IMG/VR virus record: IMGVR_UViG_3300044638_006655 | Location: 1-26,151 of that record | Source of the DNA: a virus | Length of the DNA: 26,151 nt | Reading direction: 5' to 3' (one strand) | In this document: piece by piece, positions 13,938-18,481 of the stretch | How the letters are laid out: each line of letters starts with the position of its first letter | Position numbering within the stretch: the stretch's first letter is position 1 | Program-made: the position numbers and the translations under genes | The notes under the pieces: generated by a model | What the model was told of the DNA's origin: nothing | The model's database searches: none | The model's input: the letters and a program-made list of their open reading frames with translations, nothing else

Positions 13938-14203
13938 TTGTGTGTGAGGAATGGCGCTGCCGCTGGTGCGGCCCGGAATCCGAAGCCCTCCGCGCTCCTG
14001 ACCCATTCAATGAGGGTGACACGCTTATAGCCTGCCCCAAGTGCCGCGAGCAAACGCTACACACATGCTGCGATGAGCCGACTTGCACGATGGAAGCGAC
14101 CTGCGGAACACCGACGCCAGAAGGCTATCGGTGGACGTGCGGAAAACATCAGCCGAACGACCCGGCTATGCCGACGGCGAGCGATGGACGCCCGCTTACA
14201 TGA
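13880..14203 (+). CDS. Cassette 6 gene, Cys-rich double zinc-ribbon protein
   Basis: A 107-aa protein with ten cysteines. C27-x-x-C30 and C52-x-x-C55 make a probable zinc ribbon (WRCRWCG ... ACPKCRE). C63, C64, C69, C75 and C87 with H90 suggest a second metal site. The N-terminal residues 9-17 (APKVGSSAI) are encoded by attC 6 and nearly match those of the cassette 2 protein. The ATG overlaps the previous stop (ATGA). The C-terminus runs into attC 7. Probably a small nucleic-acid or protein-binding adaptor; function unknown. Confidence 0.55.
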   Translation: MNTESSTPAPKVGSSAIVQLVCEEWRCRWCGPESEALRAPDPFNEGDTLIACPKCREQTLHTCCDEPTCTMEATCGTPTPEGYRWTCGKHQPNDPAMPTASDGRPLT

Positions 14204-14243
14204 CAGACACTTTCGAGCCGTTGGCATCAGCCGATGGTTCAGG
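14152..14243 (+). repeat. attC site 7 (92 bp)
   Basis: R'' GCCGAAC matches the complement of its cassette start (GTTCAGC) with one T-to-C change, the only imperfect pair in the array. The arms GGCTATGCCGACGGC and GCCGTTGGCATCAGCC pair with one unpaired base. R' is GTTCAGG (14237-14243). The right half is almost the same as that of attC 8. Confidence 0.82.
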
Positions 14244-14290
14244 GCACGGTGGCCCACAACACCGAAGTAGAAACCGAACAACCCAAGACA

Positions 14291-14617
14291 ATGACATACC
14301 AAACCGAAGACATCGTAGCAGATACCAAGACATGGCGGCGTGACATCGACGCCATCATCCAGCGCGTCAAAAACGTGACGACACTGGACCCAAACACACA
14401 AGGACCAGACGGCAAGCCAGCGCAACCCATCGGCTACCGCGCCAGCCGTGAACGCTCAATCGCGATCACGAAACTGCAAGAAGCAGTGATGTGGCTTGGA
14501 ATGGACCTCAAGGCACTCGCGGAGGAAAATCCCGGCTTGCTGGAGAATCCGTATCCGAACTCGAAAGACCCGAGCAACACGAAGATCGAACCCACCGCAG
14601 ACGGGCTGAAACTGTGA
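14291..14617 (+). CDS. Cassette 7 gene, possible Acb2/Tad1-like anti-defence protein
   Basis: A 108-aa protein. Residues about 52-74, SRERSIAITKLQEAVMWLG and following, match a pattern I associate with small phage proteins of the Acb2/Tad1 hairpin type (SRExSLAxTKLEEAxMWxNxAI). Members of that group sequester cyclic nucleotides made by CBASS or Thoeris immune systems. The N-terminal half (VADTKTWRRDIDAIIQRVKNV) is a second helix, consistent with a helical hairpin. The family link is from memory and only moderate. ATG 14234 within attC 7 would add 19 residues. The stop is followed by 48 bp before attC 8. Confidence 0.5.
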   Translation: MTYQTEDIVADTKTWRRDIDAIIQRVKNVTTLDPNTQGPDGKPAQPIGYRASRERSIAITKLQEAVMWLGMDLKALAEENPGLLENPYPNSKDPSNTKIEPTADGLKL

Positions 14618-14665
14618 ACAACCTGTGACGGGCGCTCACGAAGGCCGAAAGACTGACGTGAGTGC

Positions 14666-14758
14666 CCTGAACGCTCAGGCTGTGCCCAACGGCGAGCGAG
14701 ACGCGCCGCAAAAACAATAGATCAACTTCGAGCCGTTGGCACCAGCCGATGGTTCTGG
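14666..14758 (+). repeat. attC site 8 (93 bp)
   Basis: R'' CCTGAAC, in GTGCCCTGAAC, is complementary over 11 bp to its own cassette start GTTCAGGGCAC at 14237, the longest match in the array. The arms GGCTGTGCCCAACGGC and GCCGTTGGCACCAGCC pair with one unpaired base. R' is GTTCTGG (14752-14758). Confidence 0.9.
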
Positions 14759-14782
14759 AGCAACCCCGAAAACACAACAGAC

Positions 14783-15043
14783 ATGGAACTACAACTAGCC
14801 TCTAACGACGAAATCACACTGCCCGACTGGATCGGAGCAACATCACTCACCCTCGCTGAAATCGGCGCGGTGGCGTGCCTCGCCTGCATGAAAAACGGCA
14901 ACAAAGAATCCGGTGCCCGAATGCAAACTGAGGAAATGGCGGCAGCGCTCGGCACACTCAAAGAGAAGAACGTGCTACAAGTCTCACTCGAAGGGAAACG
15001 CCTTTCAATGGAGATCGACCTCGACGCCGTAGCGCCCGCATGA
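14783..15043 (+). CDS. Cassette 8 gene, hypothetical protein, winged-helix-like
   Basis: An 86-aa protein starting 31 bp inside the cassette. The order of elements fits a small winged helix: LTLAEIGAVACLACMKNG (helix), RMQTEEMAAALGTLKEKNVL (helix-turn-helix), and a two-strand wing QVSLEGKRLSMEIDL. It resembles the N-terminal domains of phage replication proteins that test for gene expression state, but I cannot place it in a family. No SD is visible before the ATG. The stop lies just ahead of attC 9. Confidence 0.55.
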   Translation: MELQLASNDEITLPDWIGATSLTLAEIGAVACLACMKNGNKESGARMQTEEMAAALGTLKEKNVLQVSLEGKRLSMEIDLDAVAPA

Positions 15044-15047
15044 GTCT

Positions 15048-15105
15048 CCAGAACGACAAGCTCTGCCATGAGGCTCTGCGAATTGGCAGCAGCGCCGTGT
15101 TCTCT
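15048..15105 (+). repeat. attC site 9 (58 bp, minimal)
   Basis: R'' CCAGAAC (in CTCCAGAAC) is complementary over 9 bp to its cassette start GTTCTGGAG at 14752. The arms CTCTGCCAT and AATTGGCAGCAG pair with an unpaired base. R' is GTTCTCT (15099-15105). It is the shortest site in the array, near the lower size limit known for attC. Confidence 0.82.
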
Positions 15106-15143
15106 GACGTTGGTGAAAAATCTTCAAATAAGGACTTGCACAA

Positions 15144-15160
15144 TGTAGCTTAATGCTACA
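15144..15160. promoter_or_regulatory. Perfect palindrome upstream of the cassette 9 gene pair
   Basis: TGTAGC-TTAAT-GCTACA, a 6-bp inverted repeat with a 5-nt spacer, lies in an AT-rich patch inside the cassette. It sits next to a possible -35 (TTGCAC, 15136-15141), with no clear -10. It is probably the operator of the XRE protein encoded downstream, which suggests that this cassette carries its own promoter. Confidence 0.5.
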
Positions 15161-15200
15161 CACTCCAAACATGCACACAACATCCACCGGCAGGTTCACA

Positions 15201-15398
15201 ATGACTCCAGACGCAAGCGACATCAAAACCGCCTGCGAAAAGGCTCGGCTCTCACGCATACTGTCCGCTCCAATCGACGCGGGCGGCAACTGGAAGGTAT
15301 CGCCAGAAGATCAAGCCTGGGCGATCCGGGTCAGCATGAGCCGCCCCGCCTGGGCAGTCGCCACCCTCGCCGGTCACGGAATCCATGACCGCCACTGA
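15201..15398 (+). CDS. Cassette 9, first gene: small hypothetical protein paired with an XRE regulator
   Basis: A 65-aa protein from ATG 15201 (MTPDASDIKTACEKARL). In-frame ATGs at 15153 and 15171 lie in or next to the palindrome and are less likely. An AGG eight bases before 15201 could be a weak SD. The gene overlaps the following XRE gene by 14 bp. Pairing with a small HTH gene and a private palindrome recalls toxin-antitoxin modules, but no toxin motif is visible. The segment DQAWAIRVSMSRPAWAV is the best conserved-looking part. Confidence 0.45.
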   Translation: MTPDASDIKTACEKARLSRILSAPIDAGGNWKVSPEDQAWAIRVSMSRPAWAVATLAGHGIHDRH

Positions 15399-15576
15399 AT
15401 ACAAAGCCGCCCGCGAGCACCTCGGCACACAAGCCGAGGTTGCCCGCTTGCTGGGCGTTAACCGTGTGACCGTCGCGAAGCGGGAGAATGGCACCATGAC
15501 ACTCACAACCGAGGCAGTCCTAGCGATTCAGTCGCTCCGCAGGCCGAAGCGTGCCCGCAAGTCAGAGAACGCATAA
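15385..15576 (+). CDS. Cassette 9, second gene: small XRE-family DNA-binding protein
   Basis: A 63-aa protein consisting almost only of a helix-turn-helix (AEVARLLGVNRVTVAKRENG, residues 17-36). It starts MTATEYKAAREHLG, and the cassette 11 protein starts MTSAEYKATRERLG, so the two are paralogues. It overlaps the preceding gene by 14 bp. Probably binds the palindrome at 15144-15160 and represses its own operon (inference). The stop TAA is part of attC 10. Confidence 0.7.
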   Translation: MTATEYKAAREHLGTQAEVARLLGVNRVTVAKRENGTMTLTTEAVLAIQSLRRPKRARKSENA

Positions 15577-15678
15577 GCTGAGGCACAGCCACCCCGAACA
15601 ACCAACGACATGAATACGCAAGAAACCATCGGACAACCTGAAGGCGGGGTGGCTGTTGCCTCCAGCGACTTGTTATGC
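15564..15678 (+). repeat. attC site 10 (115 bp)
   Basis: R'' AGAGAAC, in GTCAGAGAAC, is complementary over 10 bp to its cassette start GTTCTCTGAC at 15099. The arms GCTGAGGCACAGCCACCCCG and CGGGGTGGCTGTTGCC-TCCAGC pair, with two unpaired bases. R' is GTTATGC (15672-15678). Confidence 0.9.
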
Positions 15679-16566
15679 CCAGTCAAATTCACGAAAATCG
15701 TGTCGTTCAGCTTTGGTCAAACCAGCGGCTATATGCTTCGGAAACTGATGGATGCAAATCCGCAAACCTTCGATGACGACTTCTGTGTGGTGTTCGCAAA
15801 CACTGGACGCGAACACGAAGCAACGCTGGACTTCGGGCATGAAGTGGAAACCCGATGGGGAGTGCCGATAGTCTGGCTGGAATACTGCCGAGAGAATGAA
15901 GCGCACTCGCAAAAGGTGGTGGACTACGAAACTGCCGCCCGGCGCAACGCGCCAGGCCCGTTCGATGCGTGGCTGACAGTAACCAAGACGCTACCGAATG
16001 TGCGGAGTCGTGGATGCAGCAGCGACCTAAAAACTCGAATCATCAAGCGGTGGCTGAAATCAATCGGCGTCGAACACTACGAGGACTATGTGGGAATCCG
16101 GTCAGACGAGGCGCACCGCAAGCTGGAAATCCTCGCGCAGATGCCGAAATACATCACCGGCAAATTCCCTCTGTGCGATGACGGCACGACGAAAGAAACC
16201 GTAAACAAATGGTGGGACGCACACGACTTCCGGCTGAACATCCCGAACCACCAAGGGAACTGCGATATGTGCTTCCTGAAAGCGAAATGGAAGCGCCTAT
16301 CCATCGCGCAGCGTGAACCGCAACACGCGCAATGGTGGGCTGACTGGGAACGCAAGATGCGCGAACGCGGAGTGACTGGACGCGGGGCGCAATGGATAGC
16401 CGGCCAAAGCTACGAGGGAATTATCGCAGCATCCCAACACCCCGAATTTGATTTTAGCGAACAGGACGTGCCCTGCTCCTGTGCGGTCGGTGGCTATCGT
16501 GACGCGGACGATGAGGGGCATAACGTCCACATCCAGCCACATGAGGGGCGGGCTGGATGTGGATAG
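15610..16566 (+). CDS. Cassette 10 gene, PAPS-reductase / PP-loop family protein
   Basis: A 318-aa protein with an ATP-pyrophosphatase loop SFSFGQTSG (residues 32-40), CSSDLKTR (136-143) and IRSDEAHR (163-170), the order found in phosphoadenosine-phosphosulfate-reductase-like proteins. Cysteine pairs in GNCDMC (C218, C221) and C289/C291 may hold a metal or Fe-S cluster. Stand-alone phage members have no settled role. Relatives act in sulfur transfer to DNA or RNA. The first 22 residues come from attC 10 (SSDLLC echoes the RNA ligase N-terminus), and the last ten or more from attC 11. It is the largest cassette gene. Confidence 0.78.
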   Translation: MNTQETIGQPEGGVAVASSDLLCPVKFTKIVSFSFGQTSGYMLRKLMDANPQTFDDDFCVVFANTGREHEATLDFGHEVETRWGVPIVWLEYCRENEAHSQKVVDYETAARRNAPGPFDAWLTVTKTLPNVRSRGCSSDLKTRIIKRWLKSIGVEHYEDYVGIRSDEAHRKLEILAQMPKYITGKFPLCDDGTTKETVNKWWDAHDFRLNIPNHQGNCDMCFLKAKWKRLSIAQREPQHAQWWADWERKMRERGVTGRGAQWIAGQSYEGIIAASQHPEFDFSEQDVPCSCAVGGYRDADDEGHNVHIQPHEGRAGCG

Positions 16567-16615
16567 CAGGGGAGACAATGCCGCCCCTCATGTTGGCTGC
16601 GATGGCGTGTTCGTC
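16518..16615 (+). repeat. attC site 11 (98 bp)
   Basis: R'' GCATAAC, in GGGCATAAC, is complementary over 9 bp to its cassette start GTTATGCCC at 15672. The arms CATCCAGCCACATGAGGGG and CCCCTCATGTTGGCTGCGATG pair with two unpaired bases, one of the clearest hairpins of the array. R' is GTTCGTC (16609-16615). Confidence 0.9.
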
Positions 16616-16666
16616 CCCGTTCCCCAAGACTCCCGAAAGAATGTCACAAAAAGTTACATTTAGCGT

Positions 16667-16708
16667 TTGACTCTATGTCACCTTGGGTTACTATCTCCCG
16701 TAACCCAA
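16667..16708 (+). promoter_or_regulatory. Promoter with overlapping palindromic operator (cassette 11)
   Basis: TTGACT (16667-16672) and TACTAT (16689-16694), spaced by 16 bp, form a good sigma-70-type promoter. TTGGGTTAC and GTAACCCAA (16683-16691, 16700-16708) are a perfect 9-bp inverted repeat that covers the -10. A protein bound there would block transcription, and the HTH gene at 16940 is the likely source. The first start codon is at 16719. Confidence 0.65.
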
Positions 16709-16718
16709 TCCAAACAAT

Positions 16719-16940
16719 ATGACAATCAATCTTCAAATCACCGCCGCCGCAATCTCCCGCGCTATGTCCTTCGACTCCTTGCTCATCGCGAAGGGTAAAA
16801 AGTCCACAGTCGTGAGCGCCTCATCTGACAAAAACACCTGCGAATCACTCGCCTGGCATTATGCCCGCTGGGGATTCACTCTTGTGATGGAACCTAGCGA
16901 GGCCCACAAAGCCTATCACTCAATCACCGGCACATGGTAA
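16719..16940 (+). CDS. Cassette 11, first gene: small hypothetical protein paired with an XRE regulator
   Basis: A 73-aa protein (MTINLQITAAAISRAMSFDS...), followed directly by an XRE gene (TAATG overlap). It starts 10 bp downstream of the promoter/operator. The segment KSTVVSASSDKNTCESLAWH and the C-terminal EAHKAYHSITGTW give no family match I know. The arrangement (small protein, XRE protein, own promoter) mirrors cassette 9 although the first genes are not similar. A toxin-antitoxin-like pair is possible but unproven. Confidence 0.5.
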   Translation: MTINLQITAAAISRAMSFDSLLIAKGKKSTVVSASSDKNTCESLAWHYARWGFTLVMEPSEAHKAYHSITGTW

Positions 16941-17137
16941 TGACCTCCGCCGAATACAAAGCCACACGGGAGCGGCTGGGGATGACTCAGGCCGCTCTTG
17001 CCGTTGCGCTGGATGTCTCGCGCAAGGCGATCAACGAACGCGAGGCGGGCGGCACCATCACGCGGGAAGCGGCGATGGCCTTGGAGCTTCTGGAACTCCG
17101 AACAACCCCAAAGCGCCGCAAGGGGACGAACGTCTAA
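16940..17137 (+). CDS. Cassette 11, second gene: small XRE-family DNA-binding protein
   Basis: A 65-aa protein with an HTH at residues 14-37 (TQAALAVALDVSRKAINEREAG). I chose ATG 16940 over ATG 16934 because MTSAEYKATRERLG aligns with MTATEYKAAREHLG of the cassette 9 paralogue and because the stop of the preceding gene overlaps it as TAATG. Likely an autorepressor acting on the palindrome at 16683-16708. The stop lies in attC 12. Confidence 0.7.
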   Translation: MTSAEYKATRERLGMTQAALAVALDVSRKAINEREAGGTITREAAMALELLELRTTPKRRKGTNV

Positions 17138-17220
17138 AGTGAGCCACGCCATGAATAGACTCCACCGAGCGAAGCGAGCCACACGCGCCTTATGGCGTTG
17201 GCTCCACTGCCTTGTTCGCC
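17125..17220 (+). repeat. attC site 12 (96 bp)
   Basis: R'' GACGAAC, in GGGGACGAAC, is complementary over 10 bp to its cassette start GTTCGTCCCC at 16609. The arms GTGAGCCACGCC and GGCGTTGGCTCCAC pair with two unpaired bases. R' is GTTCGCC (17214-17220). It is the last complete site before the integron integrase. Confidence 0.88.
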
Positions 17221-17363
17221 CCGGCTACGTGGCGCACTTGGAGGACCTGCTGAAACATGTGGACATTCACGGGGCCTACAGGCGTGGAGGATACGACCAG
17301 ATGACTACCGCCCAGAAGGAGACATTCAACCGCATTGCCAGCCAGCCATTCACCTGGGAATGA
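17151..17363 (+). CDS. Cassette 12 gene, small hypothetical protein
   Basis: A 70-aa protein whose ATG lies in the loop of attC 12, so roughly the first 20 residues (up to LHCL) are encoded by the attC. The cassette part, YVAHLEDLLKHVDIHGAYRR then YDQMTTAQKETFNRI, is helical. No family recognised. The stop is just ahead of the attC 13 half-site. Confidence 0.5.
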   Translation: MNRLHRAKRATRALWRWLHCLVRPGYVAHLEDLLKHVDIHGAYRRGGYDQMTTAQKETFNRIASQPFTWE

Positions 17364-17365
17364 GG

Positions 17366-17372
17366 GCGAACA
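17366..17372 (+). repeat. attC 13 half-site (R'' box only)
   Basis: GGCGAAC, in GGGCGAAC, is complementary over 8 bp to the start GTTCGCCC of cassette 12 at 17214, as expected for that cassette's own attC. No GTT and no matching right arm occur between 17373 and the IntI start at 17428, so the site is truncated at the junction with the integrase gene. Confidence 0.65.
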
Positions 17373-17427
17373 GTGATTATCCAGAACAACTTTCCAGATA
17401 GCCACCCGAAAACCGGAAATCCTACCC

Positions 17428-18420
17428 ATGAATTTGACTGACACCCTAGAGCAAGTGCGCATCACCTGCCGCATGCGCAGGCTTTCGCGGCACACCGAAG
17501 ACACTTATGCCGCATGGATTGCCCGCTTTGCGCGTCACGTCGTCAGCATGCCCGGCACCACGCGGGAAGACCGCGTGCGCAGCTACCTCGAGCAACTCGC
17601 GCCCCGCAGTGCTGCCAGCACCCAAAACCAAGCTCTGAATGCCATTGTGTTCCTGTATCGGGACGTACTCAAGCAGCCGCTGGGCGATCTCGGCAAATGG
17701 GCACGCGCCAAACGCCCCGCACGGCTGCCCACTTGGCTATCCCCGCAAGAAATGCAGCGCCTCCTGGAAGTCATGCCCGCAGGAACCCGACTTATGGCCG
17801 AGCTAGCCTACGGCTCCGGCCTGCGCATTGCCGAGTTGCTGGCCCTGCGCATCAAAGACATCGACCTTGACGCTCACCTCATCACCGTGCGTGGCGGCAA
17901 AGGCGACAAAGACCGCGTGACCGTCCTGCCGAAAACCCTCGTGCATCGCCTGCACGTCCATCTGACCCGCATCCGCATCTTGCATGAGCAAGACCGCAGT
18001 GCCGGGGCCATGCCCATTTACTTGCCCGACGGCCTGGAACGCAAATTCCCCAATGCAGGCCGGGAATGGCCGTGGTTCTGGCTCTGGCCGGCCGCCAGCG
18101 AGTCCACCGATCCACGCACCGGCATTCTGCGGCGGCATCACGTTCATGAAGACACCCTTGGCAAAGCGCTTAAACTCGCCACCCGCAAAGCCGGTCTGCA
18201 CAAGCGAGTCACCGCCCACACTTTGCGGCACAGCTTTGCCACCAATCTGCTCGCAGGCGGAGCCAGCATCACTCAGGTGCAAGAATTGCTTGGGCATAAC
18301 AGCGTCGAAACCACCCAGGTTTATTTGCACTGCATTCCCCAGTTTGCCGCCACCATCACCAGCCCCCTCGATGTCCTGCCCCAGGCCCCCAACATCGTGC
18401 CATTTTCCCGCGCCGCGTAA
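17428..18420 (+). CDS. intI: Integron-type tyrosine recombinase (IntI-like)
   Basis: A 330-aa tyrosine recombinase. Catalytic residues are R133 (GLRIAELLAL), K158, H264 and R267 (HTLRHSF), H290 (LLGH) and Y299 (TTQVYLH). Integron integrases differ from XerC/D by an extra segment between K and H. Here residues 200-241 (LPDGLERKFPNAGREW, then STDPRTGILRRHHVHE) match that insertion closely (LARKYPNAxREWxWQ, DPRSGxxRRHHxHE). The N-terminal AASTQNQALNAI and AKRPARLP also fit. It would recombine folded single-stranded attC sites. Unlike usual integrons, it lies after the last cassette and on the same strand. No promoter was found in the 64 bp before it. Confidence 0.9.
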   Translation: MNLTDTLEQVRITCRMRRLSRHTEDTYAAWIARFARHVVSMPGTTREDRVRSYLEQLAPRSAASTQNQALNAIVFLYRDVLKQPLGDLGKWARAKRPARLPTWLSPQEMQRLLEVMPAGTRLMAELAYGSGLRIAELLALRIKDIDLDAHLITVRGGKGDKDRVTVLPKTLVHRLHVHLTRIRILHEQDRSAGAMPIYLPDGLERKFPNAGREWPWFWLWPAASESTDPRTGILRRHHVHEDTLGKALKLATRKAGLHKRVTAHTLRHSFATNLLAGGASITQVQELLGHNSVETTQVYLHCIPQFAATITSPLDVLPQAPNIVPFSRAA

Positions 18421-18438
18421 CCAAAGCCCAACAACGAA

Positions 18439-18465
18439 AAAGCCGCAGGAACCTCCTGCGGCTTT
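18439..18465. terminator. Bidirectional intrinsic terminator
   Basis: AAAGCCGCAGG and CCTGCGGCTTT form a perfect 11-bp stem with the loop AACCT. Plus-strand readers meet TTTCTTGT after the stem. Minus-strand readers meet a TTTTTCG run. It sits between the convergent IntI (plus) and phage integrase (minus) genes and can end both transcripts. Confidence 0.85.
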
Positions 18466-18481
18466 CTTGTGTCTTGAAACA

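Larger units (their letters stand above)
11855..18420 (+). mobile_element. Integron-type gene-cassette array with IntI-type integrase
   Basis: Twelve complete attC sites plus one half-site punctuate small same-strand genes, ending at an IntI-like recombinase. Cassette starts are 11946, 12228, 12543, 13220, 13618, 13931, 14237, 14752, 15099, 15672, 16609 and 17214. Each attC has AAC...GTT outer boxes, an unpaired spacer, inner complementary arms with one or two unpaired bases, and a variable loop, over 58-125 bp. The first bases of each cassette are complementary to the R'' box of its own attC, over 8-11 bp in eleven cassettes and with one mismatch in the cassette starting at 13931. That is the expected product of integron insertion. 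No attI was recognised. Confidence 0.88.

Noticed and set aside
11855-17372. CRISPR array
   Set aside because: Repeats are imperfect inverted sites separated by coding genes of different length, not short identical direct repeats with uniform spacers.
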